From contig CAVUDO010000002.1 of the NCBI GenBank assembly GCA_963740255.1, positions 1,798,001-1,862,000 of the forward strand: DNA of 64,000 nucleotides, read 5' to 3'. Origin of the DNA: CAVUDO01 sp963740255. Lineage in GTDB: Bacteria > Actinomycetota > Actinomycetes > Mycobacteriales > Cryptosporangiaceae. The position numbers were made by a program, and so were the translations under genes. Below the pieces are notes generated by a model. That model worked only from the letters and a program-made list of their open reading frames with translations, searched no databases and was not told the DNA's origin. Positions 1 through 9,657 of the stretch are shown one piece after another. Each line of letters starts with the position of its first letter. Position 1 is the stretch's first letter.

Positions 1-170
1 GCGACGAGTCGGAGTGGCCCGGCTACCCGGTCGACGAGCACGTCCTGCGGCGGGTGTTCGGACCGCACGTGGACGACCTCGCCGTCGGCCACATCGACCC
101 CGATCCGACGCTGCCGGCCTACGGCTACACCGGGGTGCTGGTCATGACGGCGCGCCGGTCCCCCGGCTGA
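1..170 (+). CDS. C-terminal end of a truncated gene, possibly a methyltransferase
   Basis: Only the last 55 or so codons are present, in the frame whose first full codon is at base 3 and whose TGA stop is at 168-170. The tail contains RVFGPHVDDLAVGHIDP and ends LPAYGYTGVLVMTARR. A closing beta-strand followed by basic residues is common at the end of class I SAM-dependent methyltransferases, but no catalytic motif lies inside the window. It converges on the aminotransferase gene 18 bases away. The function is an inference only; the coding call rests on an open frame with strong third-position GC. Confidence 0.5.
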   Translation, partial: DESEWPGYPVDEHVLRRVFGPHVDDLAVGHIDPDPTLPAYGYTGVLVMTARRSPG

Positions 171-188
171 CCCGGCGAGCCAGCCGCG

Positions 189-1460
189 TCAGGCCACGCC
201 CCGCAGCAGGGAACGGTCGGCGAGATCGGTCAGCGCGGCGAGGAGTTCGTCGATCTCGTCGTCGCCGTTCAGGGCGGTGATCTGGACGCGGAAGCCGACC
301 TGCGACCGCGGCACCAGCGGATAGGCCGCCAGCGTCACGTAGATGCCCCGGCGCCAGAGGATCCCGCCCACCGCGTCGATGTCGTCCGCGTCCGTGAGGG
401 GAACCTCGACGATCGGCGTGCCCGTCGTGTTCGGCGTGTACGCGCCCAACGCACCGAGATGGTCCAGGACGCGCCTGGTCTTGCGGTACAGGTCGGCGCG
501 CAGCGCGTCGCCGCGTCGCGCGTTCACCCGCATGCCGGCCAGCGCCGACGCGAGCGACGCGGTGGGCGAGGGCCCGGAGTACAGGTACGGCGGGGCGGCG
601 ACCTTGAGGTGGTTCTTGAGCCAGGTCGGCACCGCGAGGAACGCCAGCAGCGACGAGTATGCCTTGGAGAAGCCGCCCACCATCACGATGTTCTGGTACG
701 ACTCGCCGACGTAGCGGACCGAACCGTTCCCGCGGGCCCCGTAGGGGGAGGTCTCGTCCGCCCGCCGCTCGCCGAGGATGCCGAAGCCGTGCGCGTCGTC
801 GAGGTAGAGCAGCGCCCCGTGTTCGCGGCAGATCCGGGCGAACAGCGGCACGTCGGGCGGGTTCCCGGTCATGCTGTGCACGCCGTCCATGCAGACCACC
901 CGGGCTGCCCCCGCGGGTGCGGCCCGGAGCAGTTCGGTCAGGTGCTCGGGGTCGTTGGCACGGAAGCGGTGCACGGTGGCACCCATCGCGCGGGCCGTCG
1001 TGCTCGCGTCGTAGAGGGTCTTGTGCGCCTGCGCGTCGAGGAACACCGTGCCCTCGCCGGCCAGGATCGGCAGCACCGACATGTGGATGTGGGTGATGGT
1101 CGGCAGCACGAGCGTGTCGGCGCAGCCGAGCAGCTCGGCCAGGGTCTCCTCGATCTCCGGGTAGAGGCGCGGGTTGCCGAGCAGGCGGGACCAGCTCGGA
1201 TGGGTGCCCCAGCGCCGCACCTGCTCGGTGAGGAACGCGATGATCTCGTCGTCGAAGTCGAAGCCCAGGTAGTTGCAGGAGGCGAAGTCCGCGAGCCAGT
1301 GGTGGCCCACCCTGATCCGGCGTCCGCGGACCTCGTCGATCACCGCGTCGAGCATCGGACTGGCTAATCGGAGCCGCTCCAGATCCCCCCAGCGGGGGTC
1401 CCGGCGCGCGAAGCCGCCTTCGACCTGCGCCGGAACGGCATCGTGAGGCTCGGCGGTCAT
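189..1460 (-). CDS. PLP-dependent aminotransferase class I/II (KAPA synthase / serine palmitoyltransferase-like)
   Basis: A 423-residue fold-type I PLP enzyme of the alpha-oxoamine synthase group, whose members condense an amino acid with an acyl-CoA. Visible landmarks are the N-terminal NYLGF segment, the cofactor aspartate in LDDAHGFG and the Schiff-base lysine in MVGGFSKAYSS. The ATG is at 1460; its ATGA overlaps the TGA of the upstream GGDEF/EAL gene (1457-1460), so translation is probably coupled and the start is well supported although no strong ribosome site precedes it. Relatives include BioF, Kbl and serine palmitoyltransferase. Nothing here points to biotin, so a ketosphingoid-like or secondary-metabolite role is equally possible. 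Confidence 0.85.
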   Translation of the reverse strand: MTAEPHDAVPAQVEGGFARRDPRWGDLERLRLASPMLDAVIDEVRGRRIRVGHHWLADFASCNYLGFDFDDEIIAFLTEQVRRWGTHPSWSRLLGNPRLYPEIEETLAELLGCADTLVLPTITHIHMSVLPILAGEGTVFLDAQAHKTLYDASTTARAMGATVHRFRANDPEHLTELLRAAPAGAARVVCMDGVHSMTGNPPDVPLFARICREHGALLYLDDAHGFGILGERRADETSPYGARGNGSVRYVGESYQNIVMVGGFSKAYSSLLAFLAVPTWLKNHLKVAAPPYLYSGPSPTASLASALAGMRVNARRGDALRADLYRKTRRVLDHLGALGAYTPNTTGTPIVEVPLTDADDIDAVGGILWRRGIYVTLAAYPLVPRSQVGFRVQITALNGDDEIDELLAALTDLADRSLLRGVA

Positions 1461-4400
1461 GCGGACTCGTTCGAGGACTTCGACGTCGCGGACATCCGGC
1501 CGGCCGCCGGGTCCGGAACGCGGACGGGGGCCGTACGCCGGCCGCCGTTGCCGCTCGGCCGGCGGGCCGGCCGGTTCCCGTTCGGGCCGCCGCGCGCAGG
1601 CGCGCCGCGGTGCACCAGCCAGTCCGCGACACCGTCCACCGGCAGCGGCGGGGAGAACAGGTGGCCCTGGCCGAACTGGCAGTCGGTGCCGGCCAGCAGG
1701 TCCCGCTGGGCCGTGTTCTCCACGCCCTCCGCGATCACGTTCATGTTGAAGACCGCCGCGAGTCGGAGGATCGCCTGGACGAACGCCTGCTGCGTCTCGG
1801 ACGCGGCGAGGTCGTCGATGAACGTCTTGTCGAGTTTGAGGATGTCGATCGGGAAGTGCTGGAGGTAGCTCAGGGCGGAGTAGCCGGTGCCGAAGTCGTC
1901 GATGGCGATCCGGACGCCCATCGCCCGCAGCGCCATCAGGTCGATCCACACCTGCTTGTCGTTGCGCAGCAGGATCGTCTCGGTGATCTCCAGCATGAGC
2001 AGCGTCGGCGGCACGTCGACCCGACGCAGCGTCTCGCGGACGAAGTCCACGAACCGCCCGTCCTGGAGCTGGGCGGCGGAGACGTTGACGCTGAGGTAAG
2101 GCAGGTCAGGGCCGGGCACGTCCCGGCCAAGCGGGGCACGGCCGGGCGCGTCCCGGCCAAGCGGGGCACGGCCGGGCGCGGCCCGAGCCGGGGCGCGTCA
2201 CGGCTCCAGGAAGCGGCCTCGGCGAGCGCCCGTTCGAGGATCCGGCGGCCGAGTCGCAGCACCAGGCCGGTCTCCTCCGCGATCTCGATCAGCTCACCCG
2301 TGGGTATCGCCCCGCGGGTCGAGTGCTCCCAGCGCACCAGGGCCTCGAACCCGACCAGGCCGCCGTCTACCAGCCGCACGATCGGCTGGTAGAGCAGCGT
2401 GAAGGTGTCCTCGGTGAACGCCCGGTCGAGCGCCGCGCGCAGCTCCAGCCGTTCGAGCATTGCCACGTGCAGCCCCGACTCGTACCGGCGCCAGCGGCCC
2501 TTGCCCGCCCGCTTCGCCGAGTACAGCGCGATGTCGGCGTAGCTCAGCAGCGCTCCGACGTCCTCGGCCTCGTTCGTGGTCGCCACCCCGACGCTCACCA
2601 TGCCGCTCGCCGTCCCGCCGTCGAGCGGGAACGGCTCGGTGAATGCCTCGACCAGGCGGTCGGCCAGCTGCTCCATCTCCGCCGCGTCCGACGCGTCCAC
2701 CACCAGGGCCGCGAACTCGTCGCCGCCGAGACGGGCCGAGACCGCGTTCGGCCCCAGCACGGCGGCGAGCCGCTGCGCGACGCCGACCAGCAGCTGGTCG
2801 CCCATCGAGTGGCCGAGGGTGTCGTTGACCACCTTGAAGTCGTCCACGTCGAGCAGCAGCACGCCGGCCAGCTGCCCCCGCTGGCTGCGGAGCACGGCCT
2901 CCTCGACGTGGGTGCGGAAGAGCGCGCGGTTCGGAAGGCCGGTGAGCGCGTCGTGCAGCGCGCTGTGCCGGAGGTCGCGCTCCAGCCGGCGACGCTCGGT
3001 GACGTCGCGCAGGGTCAGCACCAGGCCGCGGACGGTCGGGTCCGCCCGCAGGTCGCGGCAGGTGGCCTCGAGCTCCACCTGCCCACGGCGCGGACCGTTC
3101 GCGTGCCAGGTGGTGTCGGTCGCCCACGGCTGGCCCACCCGGACCCCCGCCAGGGCGGCGGCGAACCGGGCCCGGTCCGGCGTGCGGATGAGTTCGGTCA
3201 CCGGCTCGTCGACCAGCGAGATGTCGCCGAACACGACCCGCGCCGACGGGCTCGCGTACCGCACCCGTTCCGCGGCGTCCACGATCAGGACGACGTCGGC
3301 GGTGTTCTGCACCAGGGTGCGGAAGTACGCCTCGCTCTCCCGCCGGTTGATCTCGTGGGTCAGTCCGACCCGCTCGACGGCCAGCGAACCCTGCGAGGCG
3401 AGCACCTCCAGGGTGCTCTGCTGCGCGATCAGGACGGCCTCGTCGGCGGCGACGATCACCGTGCCCAGTGGCGGGCCGGGGGTGGCCCGCCCCGGCACCT
3501 CCAGCGGGCACAGCAACGCCACGGTGAAGCCGGCCAGCCGGGCCGCTGTGGAGGCGGGGAGGTCATCGGTACGCGCCAGCCGGGCCGGGTGCCCGGTCGT
3601 CTGTTGGCCGCGGTGGAACTCCGAGGACAGGCCGGCGACCTCCAGCCCGGGCTCCGCGGTGGTGAGCAGGACGCGATGCGCGGTGCCCGGCGGGAAGAGC
3701 TGGGTGACCGCGGCCCGGATCGAGGAACGGACCTCCTCCACGTCAGCCGCCGAGACGAGGGCTCCGCTGGCCGCCCGCAGCCGCCGCTCCCGCTCCACCG
3801 CCTCGCGGTGGACCGCCACCACCCCGTACAGCCGGAACAGCACCAGCAGGAACATCGCGCCCGAAACCACGGCGATGATCGGCCCGTCCCGGACGCCGCC
3901 GGTGAGCGACTCCCAGAGCAGAACGGCCGGCGCCACCAGCGAGGCCAGCGCGAGCATGACCAGGCCGCCCGCCGTCACCCGGGCCGGCGGCGCCGGCACC
4001 GGCTGGGTCAGCTCGCGCATGGACGGCACCAGCCCCGCCGCTCCCCATGCGGCGTAGAAGACGATCCAGCCGGCGTCGACGAAGGTGCCCACGATCCATC
4101 CGCCGTGGAGCTGGGAGAAGCCGTAGACGATGTCGAACACGAACAGGCTGGTGGTGCCGACGACGAGCAGGTCGAGGGCCCGGTTGTGCCGCCGCCCGAT
4201 CACCAGCCGCACCAGCGTGGCCAGCAGGAGGACGTCGCCCAGCGGGTAGGCGACGGAGATCGCCTTCTCCCAGACGGTGAGACGCGGATCCTGCACGTAG
4301 GGACCGATGACGAAGATCCACACCAGCAGCGCGAGCCCCAACGTCAGGGTGAGCGCGTCCAGCAGCCGGCCGCGGTCGACGCGGGTGCTCCGGCTGCGGA

Positions 4401-4764
4401 CGAACGTCGCCAGCGCCGCCGCGCCGAGCGGGTAGGTCGACAGGTAGAACCCGTCGGCCAGCGACGGGAAGGGGTTGGGTTGGCCGAGCACTTCCAGGTA
4501 CACGTTGTAGGTGGCGTCGCCGGCCGCGAACGTCGCCAGCGCGCCGGCCATCAGCAGCCACGGGAGCCGTTGGCACGGCCGGTGCCGCAGCACGCCCACC
4601 ACGATCGCCGCGACAGCCGAGAGTCCGAGCACGGCCCAGACGACCGCCGCGACGCCCGAGGGCCTGACGGTCTCCGGGAGCAACCACGTCGGCCGCGCGA
4701 AGAAGAGCGCGGTGAGGGTGCCCATCCACACCGCGTACGCCACGAGCATCGTCCGGGTACGCAT
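1457..4764 (-). pseudogene. Membrane GGDEF-EAL cyclic-di-GMP protein, frameshifted in the EAL domain
   Basis: The reading frame from ATG 4764 (preceded by an AGGGGGGAGAG ribosome site) encodes about nine membrane helices (residues 1-310), a GAF-like then a PAS region, a GGDEF domain with intact RLGGDEFA, and the start of an EAL domain with FEALVRW. Around 2120-2230 the frame shifts. The rest of the EAL domain, with SVNVSA, LEITET, IDDFGTGYS, KLDK and AEGVEN, continues in the next frame to a stop at 1457. The catalytic acidic and lysine residues of a phosphodiesterase are all present across the two frames, so the protein would be complete without the shift. The break falls in a GC-rich 30-bp tandem repeat. 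No RxxD inhibitory site precedes GGDEF. The downstream aminotransferase overlaps its stop. Confidence 0.85.
2118..2190. repeat. 30-bp GC-rich tandem repeat, about 2.4 copies
   Basis: A 30-base unit beginning GGGGCACGGCCGGGCG and ending TCCCGGCCAAGC occurs in tandem within the linker before the EAL core. Its first copy is incomplete and its last diverges. The unit length is a multiple of three and so cannot itself cause the frameshift, but it lies where the frame changes and is the kind of sequence in which indels or assembly errors arise. Confidence 0.7.
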
Positions 4765-4914
4765 CGACTCTCCCCCCTGCTCATGGGACCACATCAGCCG
4801 GGCGCATGCCCAACTATCCGTAGGCAGCCGTACCCTTTCCGTGACCCGGGACGGTACCGGGCGGCGCAACGAGCGGCGCGGAGTCCTCCCTGCTCAGCCG
4901 GGGACGCGGGTCGG

Positions 4915-5202
4915 CTACTGTCCGCCCGGCGTGTCGCCTCCGGTGGCCGCGTCGTCCTCGGCGGCCGGACCGAGAACGTCGTCGCGCAGTAGGGCGGAGC
5001 GGACGGCGTGCAGGGCCTCGATCGTGGGCGCCTCGTCGTCGGCCGGACGGCCGAGGGGACCTGTCCGCAACAGCGGGCTCAGATTGGCCTGCCGGACCCG
5101 GCGTGGGAGCCCGACCCCGGTCGCCGGCCCGGTGACCGGCCCGGCCACCGCCGGCTCGTCCGCGGGGTCGTCGGCGTCGGCGGAGTGATCCTCGATGCGC
5201 AT
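4915..5202 (-). CDS. Small hypothetical protein with a sensor-kinase-tail motif
   Basis: A 95-residue acidic protein starting at ATG 5202, behind a GAGGAG ribosome site 9 bases upstream. The middle reads GLPRRVRQANLSPLLR, a motif I know from the C-terminal tails of large actinobacterial nitrate/nitrite-type sensor histidine kinases. No kinase or ATPase domain is present here, so this is either a stand-alone gene carrying that tail or the remnant of a kinase. It lies upstream of the GGDEF/EAL gene on the same strand, 150 bases away. Function unknown. Confidence 0.6.
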   Translation of the reverse strand: MRIEDHSADADDPADEPAVAGPVTGPATGVGLPRRVRQANLSPLLRTGPLGRPADDEAPTIEALHAVRSALLRDDVLGPAAEDDAATGGDTPGGQ

Positions 5203-5550
5203 CCTGGTCGGCTCCTCGTTCGCGCGGCTGCGTACACAGCGGGGGAAGCCGGCCGGCTGGTGCGGGTGCGGGCGGAGCGGCACAGCTCTCTCCAGGGCCG
5301 TCCCCGGCCCTCGTCGAATGGTGCCGTGCCGGCCTCCCGGTGTCTATGGCGAACCGCCGATCTTCGTCACGCTCCGCGTTCGACAGGCTGGCACCGCTCC
5401 GCCGCAGCCGTCCCGCTTGTCTGGCAATGCCAGGTGCGTACCGATAGGGACCGGCTACGTTGGCAGGCGTCACCCGAAAACCGTACGACCGTCCTGCCCG
5501 CTCGCCGCGGCCCTCGAACGGGACGGTCCCCGAACAGGAAGGACCCCCTC
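5203..5550. promoter_or_regulatory. Divergent intergenic region with a 13-bp palindrome
   Basis: This gene-free stretch separates a minus-strand small gene from the plus-strand peroxiredoxin. It contains the palindrome CTGGCAATGCCAG at 5421-5433, between a possible -35 (TTGTCT) and a weak -10 (TACCGA). A thiol- or peroxide-responsive operator is possible given the downstream gene, but this is inference. Confidence 0.3.
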
Positions 5551-6021
5551 GTGAAGAAGGGCGACCTCGCACCGGACTTCACCCTCCCCGACCAGGACAG
5601 CGAGGCCCGCACGCTGACCGAACTGCTGTCCGCGGGCCCGGTGGTGCTGTTCTTCTATCCCGCCGCCTTCACCGCCGGCTGCACGGCCGAGAGCTGCCAC
5701 TTCCGCGACCTCGCCGCCGAGTTCGCCGAGGTCGGGGCACAGCGGGTCGGCATCAGCGCGGACGACGTCGGCAAGCAGAAGGCGTTCGCGGACAAGCACT
5801 CCTTCGACTACCCGCTGTTGTCCGACCCGGACGGTGCGGTGGCGGCCCAGTTCGGTGTGAAGCGGTCGCTGGGGATCCTCCCGTCCAAGCGGCTGACGTT
5901 CGTGATCGACACCGACCGCCGGGTGCTCGAGGTGCTCAAGAGCGAGATGCAGATGAACGCCCACGCCGACGGGGCACTGGCCGCGCTCCGTGCCCGGGTG
6001 GCCGCGGACCCGCCGGCCTGA
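5551..6021 (+). CDS. Peroxiredoxin, BCP/thioredoxin-dependent thiol peroxidase family
   Basis: A 156-residue AhpC/TSA-fold protein that would reduce peroxides using thioredoxin-type donors in the cytoplasm. It opens KGDLAPDFTLPDQDS, typical of the BCP family. The peroxidatic cysteine is in the FTAGCTAESC segment near residue 45, and a second cysteine follows five residues later, the spacing of atypical two-cysteine BCP enzymes. The GTG start at 5551 follows CAGGAAGGA. The length matches the family. It precedes a universal stress protein gene by about 100 bases, consistent with a stress-response neighbourhood but not clearly one operon. Confidence 0.9.
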   Translation: MKKGDLAPDFTLPDQDSEARTLTELLSAGPVVLFFYPAAFTAGCTAESCHFRDLAAEFAEVGAQRVGISADDVGKQKAFADKHSFDYPLLSDPDGAVAAQFGVKRSLGILPSKRLTFVIDTDRRVLEVLKSEMQMNAHADGALAALRARVAADPPA

Positions 6022-6124
6022 CCGTGGGACGTCCTGGTGTCTGGTGGCCGCCTGTCGGGAATCCGGCGGTGCCGGGGGAAGCCACTTGAGACACTGGGCG
6101 CACCGACCGAAGGAGATGCCCGCC

Positions 6125-6973
6125 ATGCTGGATCCCGCACGTCCGGAACCGATCGTCGTGGGGGTGGACGGCTCCGCCGAGAGCTGTCACGCCGTGGGCT
6201 GGGCGGCCCGCGAGTCGGTCCGGGCCGGTCGGCGGCTTCGCATCGTGCACGCCTTCATCTGGCCGATGTTCAAGGTGTCCGTGGGTCCGTCCGAGGCCGG
6301 TGCCGGCGGCCTGCGGGCCGACGCCGAACGGACCCTGGCCGAGGCGTACGACCTGGCCCGGGCGGCCGCGCCCGAGGTGGTGGCCAGCACCGAACTGATC
6401 AGCGGCGGCGCGGCGGCCGTGCTGGTCGGGCAGTCGCGGGAGGCCGCGTACCTGGTGGTGGGCAACCGCGGCCTGACCGGCTTCACCGGGCTGCTGCTCG
6501 GCTCGGTGGCGCTGCAGCTGGCCCAGTACGCCGCCTGCCCGGTGATCGTGACCCGGCCGGCCCACAACGAGCGGCGCACCGGACGCGTCGTGCTCGGCGC
6601 CGACGGCTCGGACGTGGCCAACCGCGCGCTGCAGTTCGCCGCGGCGGAGGTGGTCGAGCGGCAGGGACACCTGCACGTCCTGCACGTCTGCAAGGGTGCC
6701 CCGGACGCCGCGGCCCAGGCCATCCTGGACACCGCGGTGACCCGGGCGAGGGAACTCTCGCAGGGCCGGCCGGTGACCGGGAAGGTGGTCCAGGGCCATC
6801 CCGGCCAGGTGCTGATCGACGCGTCGGACGAGGCCGACCTGGTGGTGGTGGGGACCCGGGGCAACGGCGGCTTCCGGGGCATGCTGCTCGGCTCGGTGAG
6901 CCAGGCGACGCTGCACCACTCACGGTGCCCGGTGGCGGCGGTCCGGCGGCGGCAGGAGATCCCCGCGCTGTAG
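6125..6973 (+). CDS. Tandem-domain universal stress protein (UspA family)
   Basis: A 282-residue cytoplasmic protein made of two Usp domains (roughly residues 5-145 and 150-280). Each ends with the ATP-binding G-x2-G-...-GS pattern: VVGNRGLTGFTGLLLGS in the first and VVGTRGNGGFRGMLLGS in the second, so both halves look nucleotide-competent. Start ATG 6125 has AAGGAG seven bases upstream. Tandem Usp proteins are abundant in actinomycetes and are often induced by hypoxia or stationary phase; no DosR-type box is evident here. Confidence 0.92.
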   Translation: MLDPARPEPIVVGVDGSAESCHAVGWAARESVRAGRRLRIVHAFIWPMFKVSVGPSEAGAGGLRADAERTLAEAYDLARAAAPEVVASTELISGGAAAVLVGQSREAAYLVVGNRGLTGFTGLLLGSVALQLAQYAACPVIVTRPAHNERRTGRVVLGADGSDVANRALQFAAAEVVERQGHLHVLHVCKGAPDAAAQAILDTAVTRARELSQGRPVTGKVVQGHPGQVLIDASDEADLVVVGTRGNGGFRGMLLGSVSQATLHHSRCPVAAVRRRQEIPAL

Positions 6974-7006
6974 CCCGCGCCGCCGCGGGTCGTGTGCGTT
7001 CCGGCG

Positions 7007-8155
7007 TCAGCCGAGCGCGTCGAGCAGGTCGGCCACCAGGTCGTCGGCGTGCTCGATGCCGACGCTCAGGCGGACCAGGTCGGCCGGCACCTCCAGGGGC
7101 GAACCGGCGGCGCTGGCATGCGTCATCCGCCCCGGGTGCTCGATCAGCGACTCCACCCCACCCAGCGACTCGGCCAGGGTGAACAGCCTGGTGCGCGCGC
7201 ACACCGCGAGCGCCTGCTCCTCGCCGCCGGCCACCCGGAAACTCACCATGCCCCCGAACCGGCGCATCTGCTTGGCCGCGACCTCGTGGCCGGGGTGCCC
7301 GGGCAGCCCGGGGTAGAGGACGGCGCTCACCCGCGGGTGACCGGTCAGCGCCTCGACCACGCGCTCGGCGTTGTCGCAGTGGCGGTCCATCCGCACTCCG
7401 AGTGTCTTCACGCCGCGCAGTGTCAGCCAGGAGTCGAAGGGGCCGGCCACCGCGCCCATCGCGTTCTGGTGGTACACGAGCCGTTCGGCGAGCGCGTGGT
7501 CCCCGACGACCAGCGCCCCGCCGACCACGTCGGAGTGGCCGCCGACGTACTTGGTGGTCGAGTGCACGACGGCGTCCGCCCCGAAAGCGAGCGGCTGCTG
7601 CAGGTAGGGCGAGGCGAACGTGTTGTCGACGACGAGCAGGGCGTCGTGCTCGTGGGCGAGACCGGCCAGGCCGGCGATGTCGGCGACGCCGAGCAGCGGG
7701 TTGGTCGGCGTCTCGCACCAGAGCACCGCGGTCTCCGGCCGGAGCGCCGCGCGGACGGCGTCCAGGTCGCCCAGCGGCGCGGCGGTGTAGGACACCCCCC
7801 AGCGTTCGAGCACCCGGGCGAACAGCCGGAAGGTGCCGCCGTACGCGTCGTCGGGGATCACCGCGTGGCTGCCCGGCGTGCACACCGCACGCAGCAGCGT
7901 GTCCTCGGCCGCCAGGCCGGAGGCGAACGCCAGCCCGCGGACGCCGCCTTCGAGCGCGGCCAGGCACTCCTCCAGCGAAGCGCGGGTGGGGTTGGCGCTG
8001 CGCGAGTACTCGTACCCGCCGCGCAGGCCGCCGACGCCGTCCTGCTTGTAGGTGGAGGTCTGGTAGATCGGCGGGACGACGGCGCCGGTGCTCGGGTCGG
8101 GCTCCTGCCCGGCGTGGATGGCCAGCGTCTCGAACCCGTAGCTGCGGTCGTTCAT
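7007..8155 (-). CDS. metB: Cystathionine gamma-synthase / Cys-Met PLP enzyme
   Basis: A 382-residue PLP enzyme of the trans-sulfuration family. It would join O-acylhomoserine with cysteine to give cystathionine, or act as a gamma-lyase. Family signatures are IYQTSTY near residue 30, YSRSANPTR, the cofactor aspartate in VVDNTFASPYLQQPL and the Schiff-base lysine in HSTTKYVGGHSD. Length and N-terminal LAIHAGQEPDP match actinobacterial MetB. The ATG at 8155 overlaps by four bases the stop of a membrane-protein remnant. Synthase versus lyase cannot be decided from these motifs. Confidence 0.9.
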   Translation of the reverse strand: MNDRSYGFETLAIHAGQEPDPSTGAVVPPIYQTSTYKQDGVGGLRGGYEYSRSANPTRASLEECLAALEGGVRGLAFASGLAAEDTLLRAVCTPGSHAVIPDDAYGGTFRLFARVLERWGVSYTAAPLGDLDAVRAALRPETAVLWCETPTNPLLGVADIAGLAGLAHEHDALLVVDNTFASPYLQQPLAFGADAVVHSTTKYVGGHSDVVGGALVVGDHALAERLVYHQNAMGAVAGPFDSWLTLRGVKTLGVRMDRHCDNAERVVEALTGHPRVSAVLYPGLPGHPGHEVAAKQMRRFGGMVSFRVAGGEEQALAVCARTRLFTLAESLGGVESLIEHPGRMTHASAAGSPLEVPADLVRLSVGIEHADDLVADLLDALG

Positions 8156-8394
8156 GGGCCGAGCGTAACGGGCCTGGACACCGGCGCGCCGTCCGTCGTC
8201 CTCAGGCCGCGGGCGGCCCGTCGGGCCGCCGTTCCCGGGCCGGGACCGGCACCCACCGGAGCGTCCGGAGCGTCCGGAGCGTCCGGGGCGGCCACCGGCG
8301 GAGCCACCGTGAGCCACGGCAGGAAGAGGTGGATGAGCGGCCCGATCGCCAGCGCGTACACCACCGTGCCGATGCCGACCGTGCCGGCGCGGGG
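8152..8394 (-). pseudogene. C-terminal remnant of a YczE/YitT-like membrane protein
   Basis: An open stretch with no plausible N-terminus (stop codon at 8395-8397) encodes AGTVGIGTVVYALAIGPL followed by IHLFLP. This matches the last transmembrane helix of YczE/YitT-type membrane proteins, then an Ala/Pro-rich tail. The rest of the family, about 180 residues, is missing. Its TGA overlaps the metB ATG, suggesting the intact ancestor was translationally coupled to metB. A GGCGGCCC/GGGCCGCC inverted repeat lies in the tail near 8212-8232. Confidence 0.55.
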
Positions 8395-8583
8395 TCAGGA
8401 CGCCGCCAGGAGCGTTGGCCCGGGTCGCCGGGGCCGACCCGTTCGACAGTCGTAAGACCCTCGCGGAGGCGGGCCAGCGGTTCCGCTGGAATCCTGGAGG
8501 GGGCCAGCCTGTTGTGTCAGGTGCGCGGTCCGGCCGCCCAGGGTCGTCCCGACGCGTGCCGGTTCGGAGTTCGGAGAGGTGTC

Positions 8584-9243
8584 ATGGAGATGCTGTTCGG
8601 TCGCAAGCGCACGTTGCCCACTCCCGAGGCGGCCCTGCCCGGCCGGGACACGCCGCTCGCGGTCGCGGCCCGCCACGCCGTGCTGGGCACGCCGCTGGTC
8701 GGGCCCTGGCCGGCCGGCGTGGAGGTGGCGGTGTTCGGCATGGGCTGCTTCTGGGGCGCCGAACGCATCTTCTGGAGGATCCCCGGGGTGTACTCCACGG
8801 CGGTCGGCTACGCGGGTGGGTTCACCCCCAATCCGACGTACGAGGAGGTCTGCTCCGGCCGCACCGGCCACACCGAGGCCGTGCTGGTCGCCCACGACCC
8901 CTCCCAGGTGCCCTACGAGCAGCTGCTCAAGGCGTTCTGGGAGAACCACGACCCGACCCAGGGGATGCGCCAGGGCAACGACACCGGCACCCAGTACCGC
9001 TCGGCGGTCTACACCACCTCGGGCGACCAGCTCGCCACCGCGGAGGCCAGCCGGGACGCCTTCCAGCCCGTGGTCACCGCGGGCGGCCTGGGCCCGATCA
9101 CCACCGAGATCGCTCCGCTGCACCAGTTCTTCTACGCCGAGGACTACCACCAGCAGTACCTCTCGGACACGAAGAACCCCGGCGGCTACTGCGACCACGG
9201 CCCGAACGGCCTGAGCTGCCCGATCGTCGTCGCAGGCGCCTGA
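8584..9243 (+). CDS. msrA: Peptide methionine-S-sulfoxide reductase
   Basis: A 219-residue MsrA that reduces the S-epimer of methionine sulfoxide. The active-site signature GMGCFWGAER sits near residue 55 behind a 45-residue N-terminal extension, as in the E. coli-type long enzymes. The EDYHQQYL segment and the C-terminal recycling cysteine in SCPIVV are present. ATG 8584 follows GGAGAGG. It stands alone, between a membrane-protein remnant and a polymerase fragment. Confidence 0.95.
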   Translation: MEMLFGRKRTLPTPEAALPGRDTPLAVAARHAVLGTPLVGPWPAGVEVAVFGMGCFWGAERIFWRIPGVYSTAVGYAGGFTPNPTYEEVCSGRTGHTEAVLVAHDPSQVPYEQLLKAFWENHDPTQGMRQGNDTGTQYRSAVYTTSGDQLATAEASRDAFQPVVTAGGLGPITTEIAPLHQFFYAEDYHQQYLSDTKNPGGYCDHGPNGLSCPIVVAGA

Positions 9244-9289
9244 GGTCGCGGGCGGGCGCTCGATGAGCGGGCCCGGGGCTGGCTGCGGG

Positions 9290-9650
9290 CGGCCCGTAGG
9301 CCGCGCCGAGGACGGCGAGCTTCGCCCGGACCCGGTCGCCGTCGAACCAGTCGGCCGCGATCGCCACGTACAGGTCGCCCTCGGCCGACGCCGCCGCGAG
9401 CCGCTGGTCACCCGCGAGCGCGGCCAGCACCCGCGGTTCGAGCTGGGAGGCGTCGGCGACGACGAAGGTCCGGCCGGGGTTGGCCTCGTTGGCCAGCACC
9501 GCCTCGGCCGCCGTCCGGGACCGCTGCCGCACCGTGGCGGACGCGCCGTCCGCGTCCAGGCCCTGTACGGCCGCCGCCGACCCGTCGAGCGAGAGGGCCA
9601 GGGCGCGCAGCACGACCCGATTCTGCGCCCCCGCACCGACAAGCTTCGTC
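9290..9650 (-). pseudogene. Internal fragment of an actinobacterial 3'-5' exonuclease/DNA polymerase (family A)
   Basis: In the minus frame immediately downstream of the PhoX gene, about 110 codons read RTFVVADASQLEPRVLAALA, then EGDLYVAIAADWF and RAKLAVLGAAYG. This is the polymerase motif A region of the bifunctional exonuclease/polymerase proteins common in actinomycetes, where Asp-x2-Gln-x-Glu-x-Arg binds metal and dNTP. Both the exonuclease part and the C-terminal polymerase motifs are absent, and there is no start codon context. It is a decayed fragment, not a gene. Confidence 0.7.
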
Positions 9651-9657
9651 CGGTCGG

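Noticed and set aside
142..1632. Long open frames antisense or out of frame to the aminotransferase and many other genes
   Set aside because: They are Arg/Pro-rich shadows caused by high GC; no domain, start context or codon bias supports them.
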